38,136 nucleotides of DNA from Bacillota bacterium (GTDB lineage Bacteria > Bacillota > Clostridia > Christensenellales > CAG-138), in contig JAEYCM010000021.1 of assembly GCA_023455425.1 (NCBI GenBank), positions 1 through 38,136 on the forward strand, in the 5' to 3' direction. The notes under the pieces are model-generated. The model worked only from the letters and a program-made list of their open reading frames with translations. It ran no database searches and had not been told where the DNA came from. This document shows, piece by piece, positions 24,913 through 31,942 of this stretch (its first letter is position 1; each line of letters begins with the position of its first letter). A program made the position numbers and the translations under genes.

Positions 24913-25476
24913 ATGAAACTATCGTTACGGACCATGCTGTTCGCGGCCATGTTTGCCGCATTGACCGCGGTGGGCGCATTTATCAAGTTTCCTATTCCCC
25001 CTTATCCCGTACCCATGACGCTCCAGACGGCATTCGTCTATCTCGCAGGGCTGCTGCTGCCGCCTTCCGCTGCATTTTTTTCACAGCTCATCTACGTCCT
25101 CATTGGGTTGATCGGCATTCCCGTGTTCGCAAACGGGGGCGGGCTCGGCTATATATTCGACCCTACCTTTGGATATCTGCTGGCATTCGTGGCCGCGGCG
25201 CCGCTTTTAAGCCTGGTGGCCTCTCGCACACTATATCAGGGCAAAAAATGGTTGTTTATCTTGGGTGGATCGGCGGTCATTCTGTTTGTTCAGCTCTGCG
25301 GGGTCGCATATATGGCGCTCATTTCCTCCGCGTATCTTGCAAAACCGCTTGCTTTGTCCCGTGCGATTTATCTCATTTATATTTTCCTGCCGTTGGATCT
25401 TGTGAAACTGCTGCTTGCGTCCATATTGGGCGCACAGCTGAAAAAGCGCGCCCCGCGGCTATTCCTGAACGCTTAG
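24913..25476 (+). CDS. bioY: Biotin transporter BioY
   Basis: The S-component of an ECF-type biotin importer. A 187-aa membrane protein with about six helices. It shows the family N-terminus with ALTAVGAFIKFPIPPYPVPMTLQTAFVYLAGLLL and the Gly-rich GLGYIFDPTFGYLLAF. ATG 24913 follows AAGGCGG. The BirA operator upstream gives independent support for biotin. No EcfA/EcfT genes are nearby, so it relies on shared ECF modules or works alone. Confidence 0.95.
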   Translation: MKLSLRTMLFAAMFAALTAVGAFIKFPIPPYPVPMTLQTAFVYLAGLLLPPSAAFFSQLIYVLIGLIGIPVFANGGGLGYIFDPTFGYLLAFVAAAPLLSLVASRTLYQGKKWLFILGGSAVILFVQLCGVAYMALISSAYLAKPLALSRAIYLIYIFLPLDLVKLLLASILGAQLKKRAPRLFLNA

Positions 25477-25478
25477 TT

Positions 25479-25495
25479 CCTGCTCTTAGAGCAGG
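25479..25495 (+). terminator. Hairpin directly after bioY
   Basis: A perfect 7-bp CCTGCTC/GAGCAGG stem with a 3-base loop, two bases after the bioY stop. No T run follows, so it may be a stabiliser or weak terminator. Confidence 0.4.
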
Positions 25496-25501
25496 CGGAA
25501 A

Positions 25502-25574
25502 AGAGCCGCCTCTCACGAAAAAAGCTCATGCGGCATACCATATCCATAGTCAAGACGAATATGGAGGTGGCTCT
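25502..25574 (+). promoter_or_regulatory. RBS-sequestering leader stem of the binding-protein gene
   Basis: AGAGCCGCCTC (25502-25512) pairs over 11 bp (one G-U) with GAGGTGGCTCT (25564-25574). An inner CATAT/ATATG stem (25539-25543/25559-25563) stacks on it. The right arm contains the GGAGG ribosome binding site of the gene at 25577. It matches no riboswitch class I know. Confidence 0.5.
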
Positions 25575-25576
25575 GC

Positions 25577-26566
25577 ATGAAAAGGCTTGTTGCTCTACTA
25601 TTGCTTACTGCTATCGTCTGCCTTGCCTTTGCCGGATGCGCAAAGGAACAGGAAATCCGAAAGGTCAGCCTCAATGAGGTGACTCGCTCGGTATTCTATG
25701 CGCCGCAATACGTAGCCGTGGCCAACGGATACTTTGCCGAGGAAGGGTTGGAAGTGGAAATCACCACCGGAGGCGGCTCAGATAAGACGATGACGGCGCT
25801 GCTTTCCGGCCAGGCGGATATCGGTCTGATGGGGCCGGAAACTGGCGTATATGTGTACAATGAAGGCAAGGAAGACCATCCCGTAATCGTGGGGCAGCTT
25901 ACGAAACGAGATGGCTCTTTTCTTGTCGGCCGTACGGAAGAGCCGGATTTCAAATGGGAAAGCCTTAAAGGGAAAACCATTATCGGCGGCAGAAAAGGCG
26001 GCATGCCGATCATGGCCCTCCTCTATGTGCTCAAGGAGCATGGATTAACGCCGGGCACGGATGTTACCGTAATAGACAACATTCAGTTTAACCTGATGGG
26101 CGGCGCATTTGAAGGCGGTACGGGCGATTATGTGACGCTTTTTGAACCCGTTGCTTCCACATTCACGCTTGCAGGGAAAGGCTACATTGTGGCAAGCGTG
26201 GGCGAAGCCTCCGGCGAGGTTCCCTATACCACCTACATGGTCAGCAAGCAAACCCTCAAAGATGACCCGGCGTTCGTGGAAAGCTTCCTGCGCGCCATCT
26301 ATAAAGCGCAAAAATGGGTCATGACCGCAACAGATGAAGAGGTGGCCAAGGCCATAGCGCCCTTCTTCCCGGATTCTAGCCTGGAGGTGCTAGCCTCTGT
26401 AGCGCACAACTACCGTACGACGGATTCGTGGAAAGACGTGCCCACCATGGAGGAAAAGGACTTTGAGCGCATGCTCGCCATTATAGACTCCGCAGGCGAG
26501 CTAAAGGCAAAGGTGCCGTTTGCAGAGCTGGTGGATAACAGCCTGGCCGAAAAAGCGATGCAGTAA
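25577..26566 (+). CDS. Orphan ABC substrate-binding lipoprotein (NMT1/THI5/SsuA-like)
   Basis: A 329-aa periplasmic-binding-type protein with a lipoprotein signal (hydrophobic LLLLTAIVCLAFAG, lipidated C21). The mature part begins like SsuA/ThiY proteins: VFYAPQYVAVANGYFAEEGLEVEITTGGGSDKTMTALLSGQADIGLMGPE, the NMT1/THI5 fold that binds sulfonates, pyrimidines or aromatic precursors. No permease or ATPase gene is present; the neighbours are bioY and a divergent regulator pair. The ligand is unknown. ATG 25577 has GGAGG nine bases upstream inside a strong stem. It converges with the small membrane gene, with one base between the stops. Confidence 0.85.
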   Translation: MKRLVALLLLTAIVCLAFAGCAKEQEIRKVSLNEVTRSVFYAPQYVAVANGYFAEEGLEVEITTGGGSDKTMTALLSGQADIGLMGPETGVYVYNEGKEDHPVIVGQLTKRDGSFLVGRTEEPDFKWESLKGKTIIGGRKGGMPIMALLYVLKEHGLTPGTDVTVIDNIQFNLMGGAFEGGTGDYVTLFEPVASTFTLAGKGYIVASVGEASGEVPYTTYMVSKQTLKDDPAFVESFLRAIYKAQKWVMTATDEEVAKAIAPFFPDSSLEVLASVAHNYRTTDSWKDVPTMEEKDFERMLAIIDSAGELKAKVPFAELVDNSLAEKAMQ

Positions 26567-26567
26567 C

Positions 26568-26762
26568 CTATGCCGCATGCTTGATCGGAAGCATGCAGTA
26601 GGCGTCGCTCCGCATATCGTATACATATAGCTGACGGCGGTTTTCACGGGCGCGCTTTTTTTCCAAAAGGCGTGCCTTTCGCTTTGCCGCGTGCAGACTT
26701 TCCCCAAGCAGCAGTCCAATGAGTATCCCGGGAAGAACAAAGCACAACAGAATGCCGGCCAT
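26568..26762 (-). CDS. Small single-pass membrane protein, operator-controlled
   Basis: A 64-aa protein: membrane helix at residues 3-20 (ILLCFVLPGILIGLLLG), then a strongly basic helix (about 25-43) and a short tail. I do not recognise a family. ATG 26762 follows GGAGGAT. Its promoter (-35 TTGACG, -10 TATAAT) has a 17-bp repressor operator as its exact spacer, and a second, perfect copy lies 21 bases ahead of its start codon. It is thus under tight control by the divergent S24-like repressor. Toxin-like, signalling or stress roles are all possible. The C-terminal codons form an 8-bp hairpin. Confidence 0.65.
   Translation of the reverse strand: MAGILLCFVLPGILIGLLLGESLHAAKRKARLLEKKRARENRRQLYVYDMRSDAYCMLPIKHAA
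26575..26596. repeat. Hairpin in the convergent gene end
   Basis: GCATGCTT/AAGCATGC 8-bp stem, 6-base loop, just past the lipoprotein stop and inside the small gene's 3' end. It has no T run, but may serve as a boundary between the convergent transcripts. Confidence 0.4.
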
Positions 26763-26782
26763 AAGATATCCTCCTTTTGTAT

Positions 26783-26799
26783 GTTTCCAATCAGGAAAC
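26783..26799. promoter_or_regulatory. Operator copy 1 (perfect palindrome)
   Basis: GTTTCC-AATCA-GGAAAC, a perfect 6-5-6 palindrome, 21 bases before the start codon of the small membrane gene. It could act as a roadblock in its leader. Confidence 0.7.
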
Positions 26800-26923
26800 A
26801 TCATTTGAAATAAAAAACGTGCAATTAAATAATGAAGCCGCTTCCTGCAAAAAAAACTTCCATGCTTAATGTTTGTTTTTGCAAAATGGTTTCCTTACAA
26901 CGCCCGTCGGTTGCCGTATTTTT

Positions 26924-26952
26924 ATTATAGTATCCTATTTGGAAACCGTCAA
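26924..26952 (-). promoter_or_regulatory. Promoter of the small membrane gene with operator copy 2
   Basis: On the minus strand TTGACG (26947-26952), 17-base spacer, TATAAT (26924-26929). The spacer is exactly the operator GTTTCC-AAATA-GGATAC (26930-26946). Bound repressor would cover the whole promoter core. Confidence 0.8.
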
Positions 26953-26995
26953 GCGGAAATATAGAAAAAATTTCTAAGTGGCGTTATTATATGGC

Positions 26996-27025
26996 TTGCA
27001 TTCCGGTTTCCAAATAGGATACAAT
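26996..27025 (+). promoter_or_regulatory. Promoter of the S24-like repressor with operator copy 3
   Basis: TTGCAT (26996-27001), 18-base spacer, TACAAT (27020-27025). Operator GTTTCC-AAATA-GGATAC (27006-27022) fills most of the spacer and enters the -10. It is the exact inverted copy of operator 2. A lone GTTTCC half-site lies at 26889-26894. Confidence 0.75.
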
Positions 27026-27074
27026 AAAAGCAGATACAACGTTGTGTTCAATTTATAAAAAAGCAGGTGAACCC

Positions 27075-27671
27075 ATGAACCGGATTAAGGATTTGCGCGT
27101 ACAAAACGGCTATACGCAGGATATGCTGGGTAATTTTCTGGGCGTGCAAAAGGCCGCCATCTGCAAATATGAGAACGGCAGGGCTTCCCTTCCGCAGGAA
27201 ATGCTATTGCGCCTTGCGGATCTTTTTTCCGTCAGCACGGATTATTTGCTGGCCAGGGACAATACACCATCTTCCTCTTTTTCGTTCGGCATGGTGCAGA
27301 TTCCGGTTGTTGGCCGGGTACACGCGGGCTTGCCCATATTGGCGGAAGAGAACGTGGAGGATCGTATTTCGGTTCCCGCCTCCGATATTCAGAATGGCGA
27401 ATTCTTCTTTATGGAGGTGGAAGGGGACTGTATGACGGACGCGCATATTGTAGAAGGCGCGCTCGTTCTTGTACGCCTGCAGCCCCGTGTGGAAAACGGG
27501 CAGATCGCCGTGGTGCGCATCAATGATGAAGTGGTGCTGCGTCATGTCAAATGGGTACGCAACCAACTCATCCTCTATCCCGCCAACCCGAATTATGATC
27601 CCATGGTGATCGCAAGCGGAGATGTGCAGATTATAGGCCGGGTGGTGGAAGTCCGCATCCGGGGACTGTAA
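27075..27671 (+). CDS. XRE-S24 repressor with degenerate protease site
   Basis: A 198-aa regulator with an N-terminal XRE helix-turn-helix (residues 3-60: YTQDMLGNFLGVQKAAICKYENGR) and a C-terminal LexA/CI-like S24 domain. The A84-G85 cleavage position is kept (RVHAGLP). The nucleophile Ser is Cys119 (GDCM in place of GDSM), and the general-base Lys is Arg156 (VVLRHV where LexA has TVKRF). Self-cleavage is therefore doubtful, and release may need a ligand or partner. ATG 27075 follows CAGGTG. Three palindromic operators between it and the divergent membrane gene suggest autoregulation. It ends at a strong terminator. Confidence 0.85.
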   Translation: MNRIKDLRVQNGYTQDMLGNFLGVQKAAICKYENGRASLPQEMLLRLADLFSVSTDYLLARDNTPSSSFSFGMVQIPVVGRVHAGLPILAEENVEDRISVPASDIQNGEFFFMEVEGDCMTDAHIVEGALVLVRLQPRVENGQIAVVRINDEVVLRHVKWVRNQLILYPANPNYDPMVIASGDVQIIGRVVEVRIRGL

Positions 27672-27686
27672 GAAAAACGTAATAGT

Positions 27687-27715
27687 AAAAGCGCCGATTC
27701 TTTCGGCGCTTTTTC
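27687..27715. terminator. Bidirectional terminator
   Basis: AGCGCCGA/TCGGCGCT stem with a 5-base loop, T run on the plus side and A run (T on minus) on the other. It serves the repressor gene and the convergent MBL-fold gene. Confidence 0.88.
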
Positions 27716-27726
27716 CGTATACACTG

Positions 27727-28428
27727 TTATTTTCCTTCCCGGCACATCGGGCACAGTATGCTTTTGTCTACCGTAGGCGGCAAAAGCAACGTCGTAAGCG
27801 GAGCAATCTCCTGAAAGAATGTTTCCGGAGGGCGAAACGCGCGGCCAAAGTGCATCGGCATCAGTCGAACAGGATGCATGGCCTCGCAAAACAGGATTGC
27901 ACCTCTATAGTAATCGCTGCCCATGCGCGGGTCGACCGGGAAAAACGCCAAATCGATATGGGAAACGCCTTGCCTGATTCTTTCAAGCTCCTTGAGGAAC
28001 TTTCCTTCCGCTTCCCGCGCATATTCCGCTCCCCCTTCGTCCCGCCAATGCCAATCGTTGAGATCGCCCGCGTGGAAGATGGATACGCCATCCCATACAA
28101 TATGAAAGGACACTCCCTCATCCGTGCTGCCATAGGCGGTCACCTTCATGTCGTTGGGCAAAACCGTTTGCCCGGGACGAAGCTTGGGCACGCCCAAGGG
28201 CGTGGAAACATCGAATCCCGCCGCAAATTTGGCGTTAGCGAGGTTCCAGATATCCGGCGAGTAATGATCCCCGTGCGCATGGCTGACAAGCGCAGTGGCA
28301 TAGCGCATTGTTTTGAGTGATTCCTCCCGCAACAACGGATGCCGTTTCGGGTCATAGCAGTCGATCACAAGGAGGCCGCCGTCGCGCTCCAGCGCAAACC
28401 CGCTATTGCCCAGGTACGTAATCTTCAT
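27727..28428 (-). CDS. MBL-fold metal-dependent hydrolase
   Basis: A 233-aa metallo-beta-lactamase-fold protein of the UlaG/beta-lactamase-like group: ITYLGNSGFALERDGGLLVIDCY, metal motif SHAHGDHYSP, FHAGDLNDWHW (second Asp ligand) and MPMHFGRAF near the end. A CPMC motif closes the protein. The substrate is unknown. ATG 28428 follows AGGGAGG. It lies 26 bases after alaS and is probably co-transcribed. Confidence 0.85.
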   Translation of the reverse strand: MKITYLGNSGFALERDGGLLVIDCYDPKRHPLLREESLKTMRYATALVSHAHGDHYSPDIWNLANAKFAAGFDVSTPLGVPKLRPGQTVLPNDMKVTAYGSTDEGVSFHIVWDGVSIFHAGDLNDWHWRDEGGAEYAREAEGKFLKELERIRQGVSHIDLAFFPVDPRMGSDYYRGAILFCEAMHPVRLMPMHFGRAFRPPETFFQEIAPLTTLLLPPTVDKSILCPMCREGK

Positions 28429-28454
28429 GCGGACCTCCCTGTGTTAATCTCTTG

Positions 28455-30254
28455 TTACGCTTTTTCGCTCAATACCGCCTTGATACGACGTACGCCCGCG
28501 GAAGAGGCTTCTTCCTTTTTGATGGTAAAGCGGCCCAAAGCACCGGTATGCGTCACATGCGGGCCGCCGCAGATTTCTTTGGAGAAATCGCCCATGGTGT
28601 AGACCTTGACGCGCTCGGAATACTTGCTTTCAAACAAACCGATAGCTCCCTGCGCCTTGGCTTCCTCAACGGTCATTTCCACGCAGGATACCGGGAGATC
28701 CGCTTCAATAACGGAGTTCACAAGGTTTTCCACCTCCTTGATTTCTTCCGGAGTCATCTTGCGGGCAAAGGAAAAGTCAAACCGCAGGCGCTCGGCGGTG
28801 ATGTTGCTGCCCTTTTGCGCCACGGAACCGTCTTTGAGAACCTTCCGCAAAGCGGTATGCAGCAGGTGCGTCGCGGTGTGGAGCTTTGTGGTTTCTTCGG
28901 TATTGTCCGCCAGACCGCCCTTAAAGCGCTGTTCCGCGCCCGCCTGAGATTTCTTCTGGTGTTCCGCGAACGATAAGTGGTAACCCTCTACATCCACCTG
29001 ATAGCCTTTTTCCGCGGCGAGCTCCTGTGTGAACTCCAGCGGGAACCCGAACGTATCATACAGACGGAATGCGTCCGGCCCGCTGATGCGCCCATCCGCG
29101 AGCGTAGCGGAAAGGCGTTCGAATTCGACCATGCCTTTTTTGAGCGTGCGCGCAAAACGTTGCTCTTCCTTTTCAAGCTCGCTCAAAATCTTGTCGCTGC
29201 TGTGCGCGAGCTCGGTGTAGAAATCCCCATACTGCGCGATGGCGGCCTCGGCGACTTCCAGTAGGCCGCCTTCGGGGATATCCAACTGCATGGAGAAACG
29301 GATGGCGCGGCGGATCAGGCGGCGAAGGATATAGCCCTGGTCCACGTTGCTCGGCGTGACGCCCCGATGGTCGCCCAAAATGAACACCGCGCAGCGGATA
29401 TGATCGGCCACGATACGGAACGCGCGCGTGATTTCCGCGCTGTCCCGGTACTGCTTGCCGGAAAGGCGGCTGATTGTAGAGAGAATGCCTGTAAACGCGT
29501 CGGTATCATATACGCTTTCCACGCCCTGCAGCGTGGCGATGGTGCGGTCCAACCCCATGCCCGTATCCACGTTCTTCTGCGCAAGGGGTTCAAACTGGCC
29601 TTCTCCTACTTTGTTGAACTCCATAAACACGTCGTTCCATATCTCCAGATACTTGCCGCAGCTGCACGCGGGCGAACAATCGTCAGAACACGCAGGCTTG
29701 CCGGTATCGTAGAACATTTCGGTATCCGGTCCGCAGGGGCCGGTCATACCCGCAGGGCCCCACCAGTTGTGCTTTTTAGGAAGATAGAAGATATGGGAAG
29801 GATCAACGCCCATTTCCACCCATCTGTCATGGGAGACGGTGTCGCGCGGGGCGTCGTGGTCCCCTTCAAAACAGGTGAAAAACAGCTTCTCCTTGGGGAT
29901 GCCCAGCCATTTTTCGCTGGTGAGGAATTCCCAGGAGAACGCGATGGCCTCATTCTTGAAATAATCGCCCAAAGACCAGTTGCCCAGCATTTCAAAGAAT
30001 GTGCAATGGGAGGTGTCGCCGACCTCGTCGATATCGCCCGTGCGCACGCATTTCTGCACATCCGCAAGGCGGGTACCCGCAGGGTGTTTCTCCCCCATCA
30101 GGTACGGAACAAGCGGATGCATGCCGGCCGTGGTGAACAATACGGTCGGGTCGTTTTCCGGTATCAGCGAGGCGCTGTCGATCACCGCATGCCCCTTTTC
30201 GCGAAAGAAATCCAAATATAACTGACGAAGCTCGCGGGAGGTCAGGTTCCGCAT
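28455..30254 (-). CDS. alaS: Alanyl-tRNA synthetase, short form lacking C-Ala
   Basis: It charges tRNA-Ala and edits mischarged Ser/Gly. The catalytic core is intact (LFTTAGMHPLVPYLMG; KNVDTGMGLDR), then the tRNA-recognition helices and the editing domain with HTATH (about 458-462) and CGGPH (about 561-565). It ends at residue 599, right after SAGVRRIKAVLSEKA. The usual protein runs to about 870 aa with a dimerising, tRNA-elbow-binding C-Ala domain. The stop is clean and MBL follows at once, so this is a short form, not a frameshift. A Cys-rich insert (CSDDCSPACSCG) sits near residue 200. ATG 30254 follows AAAGGGGA. Confidence 0.92.
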   Translation of the reverse strand: MRNLTSRELRQLYLDFFREKGHAVIDSASLIPENDPTVLFTTAGMHPLVPYLMGEKHPAGTRLADVQKCVRTGDIDEVGDTSHCTFFEMLGNWSLGDYFKNEAIAFSWEFLTSEKWLGIPKEKLFFTCFEGDHDAPRDTVSHDRWVEMGVDPSHIFYLPKKHNWWGPAGMTGPCGPDTEMFYDTGKPACSDDCSPACSCGKYLEIWNDVFMEFNKVGEGQFEPLAQKNVDTGMGLDRTIATLQGVESVYDTDAFTGILSTISRLSGKQYRDSAEITRAFRIVADHIRCAVFILGDHRGVTPSNVDQGYILRRLIRRAIRFSMQLDIPEGGLLEVAEAAIAQYGDFYTELAHSSDKILSELEKEEQRFARTLKKGMVEFERLSATLADGRISGPDAFRLYDTFGFPLEFTQELAAEKGYQVDVEGYHLSFAEHQKKSQAGAEQRFKGGLADNTEETTKLHTATHLLHTALRKVLKDGSVAQKGSNITAERLRFDFSFARKMTPEEIKEVENLVNSVIEADLPVSCVEMTVEEAKAQGAIGLFESKYSERVKVYTMGDFSKEICGGPHVTHTGALGRFTIKKEEASSAGVRRIKAVLSEKA

Positions 30255-30305
30255 GAAGATTAATCCCCTTTCTAATAACCCGCCTTATGTCCGGCAGGCA
30301 CTCTC

Positions 30306-30333
30306 AAAAAGCGGCAATTCAGGACAGGCCGCT
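30306..30333 (-). terminator. Attenuator-like hairpin in the alaS leader
   Basis: AGCGGC/GCCGCT stem with TTTTT on the minus strand, almost at the predicted alaS 5' end and about 50 bases before the start codon. No T-box core is visible. Confidence 0.45.
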
Positions 30334-30341
30334 ACCTTGTG

Positions 30342-30370
30342 ATTTTACCCTCTTTTTCCTTGCAGCGCAA
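30342..30370 (-). promoter_or_regulatory. alaS promoter
   Basis: TTGCGC (30365-30370), 17-base spacer, TAAAAT (30342-30347) on the minus strand. Transcription would begin near 30335. Confidence 0.7.
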
Positions 30371-30403
30371 GCGTTACATGCCCGCATGCCTGTAACCACC
30401 GGC

Positions 30404-30433
30404 AAAAGAAAACCCGCTTGGTCGTAGCGGGTT
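30404..30433 (-). terminator. Acyltransferase terminator
   Basis: AACCCGCT/AGCGGGTT stem with a 7-base loop and TTCTTTT on the minus strand. Confidence 0.85.
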
Positions 30434-30496
30434 CCCAATATACTTGAAACTGGATGCTGAGTATAACGCTTGGTCTTAACACCAGTATTCGCTAAA

Positions 30497-31668
30497 TTAA
30501 GCGGTCTCTTTCTTCCCGGAAAGCGTATTGGGCTGTTTTACTATGCGCTTTGCGATAGATTTTATCTGGAGGAACAGATAAGCCCCTAAAAACGAGAGTA
30601 GTATGGAAAGCACGCTTACACAAAGGAACTTTACCCACGGGCTGACAAGAACCCAATCGAAATAAACCTGAAGGGGGACCACAAACGAATTATGGATAAT
30701 GTATGCACCAAACGCGCTTCGGGCCAAGATGCGCTGAAACGCATTTGTCCAATTGCAGAAATCCCTGAAAACGACGATTAGTCCAATTGAAAGAAAAACA
30801 GCCATAAAAGACTCGTAGAAAGCCCAACCTTGCCAAACGATACCCATAAACGGGCTGATAAAGCGCAAGCCGCTCAAATAAACCATCAGCGCCATTACAG
30901 CACCCAACGCTGCCATAATATATCCTGTCTTTTTTGATATTGCTTCCAGGTAACCATACTTGCCCGCAAGAATCCCAAATAAAAAGAACAGCACGTACTG
31001 TGGAACATGGGCGGGTTCCATACCGATAAACCCGAACAAATCAATCCATCTGTCAATTGGTGAAACCAGGCGAACGAAATAAGAAACCACGCCGATCAGA
31101 ATTGCCAGAATGAGAAGATAGTATGTTTTGAAACGCTGGAGCGCTTTTATTTTAGAGCCTTTGATAAACTTCATTACCAGAGCGTAAATCAGGCAATAGA
31201 AGCACAGATTGATCAGATACCATCCATGCTCATAGGAGATCAAATCGTCTTTCCAGTAAGTGTTGATATAATAATCAGAAAATCCAATGCGGCTGGGCGC
31301 ATGCAGCATAGACGCAAAGTAAAAATATATCGGAACGATTGCGACCAGAAGAATTACGACGGGCAGCATCAGACGTTTCAGCTTTTTCCCGACAAACGCG
31401 CCTGCTTTTTGACTTTGGTAGGAATCCGGAACAAAATAGCCGGAAATCATAAAAAACAGTCCCATAAAATAGGCTGCGTTCACGGCCATAAAATTGCCGA
31501 GCCATCCGATGATGCCATTGGAATTATGATAGGCCCATTCGCCGCCGGTCGGCCCGTAAGCCTGGGAAGCGTGATGCGCGATTACAAGGCAGGTGAGCAA
31601 GACCTTTAGATTATCTAAATAATATAGCCCTTCTTATGCTCTGTGTCGTGAATTTTCAATGTATTCAT
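30497..31668 (-). pseudogene. Acyltransferase-3 family membrane protein, 5' frameshift
   Basis: A membrane O-acyltransferase of the acyltransferase-3 family (about ten helices; LVIAHHA catalytic-His motif; GLFFMISGYFVPDSY). The intact frame runs from 31600 to 30497 (367 aa from a TTG with no ribosome binding site). The family's usual opening YLDNLKVLLT lies upstream in that frame. The real start looks like ATG 31668 with AAGG ahead, encoding MNTLKIHDTEHKKGY before a stop at 31615-31617. The two frames join if two bases near 31620-31625 (a TATAT stretch) are removed. It is therefore probably broken, phase-variable or a sequencing error. It is more AT-rich than its neighbours, suggesting transfer. 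Confidence 0.7.
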
Positions 31669-31843
31669 GCATACTACCTTATCTGTTTGAGAGACCTCTC
31701 GTTTTTGTGCAGAACGCTTTGAACCCCAAAATTATAACACATCTTTGCAACACATTATGTAAAAATTGTCTTTCTTGGGAGCTACTGCTCTGATGCATGT
31801 GCGTAATCAGAAGAAGGCTGACTGCAAAAGTCTATCTGGCAGG

Positions 31844-31875
31844 AAAAACGCCGCCTATATGATCAATAAGCGGCG
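31844..31875 (-). terminator. Terminator downstream of the hnd operon
   Basis: CGCCGC/GCGGCG stem with a 15-base loop and TTTTT on the minus strand. The rest of 31669-31843 shows no gene. Confidence 0.65.
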
Positions 31876-31887
31876 CCTGTATACTGT

Positions 31888-31923
31888 CGGCAAAGCCCGC
31901 TTATCTTAAAGCGGGCTTTGCCG
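31888..31923. repeat. Perfect 15-bp inverted repeat after hndC
   Basis: CGGCAAAGCCCGCTT and its exact complement flank a 6-base loop, 19 bases beyond the hndC stop. No T run follows directly, so it may protect the 3' end of the mRNA ahead of the terminator. Confidence 0.7.
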
Positions 31924-31942
31924 GATCAGACAGAGACCGGAA

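Noticed and set aside
25477..25576. TPP riboswitch ahead of the THI5-like gene
   Set aside because: No CTGAGA or ACCTGAT elements are present in the leader.
30255..30400. T-box riboswitch upstream of alaS
   Set aside because: The sequence AAGGTAGCGGC looks faintly similar, but the conserved TGGNACCGCG core is absent and the leader is too short after the predicted start of transcription.
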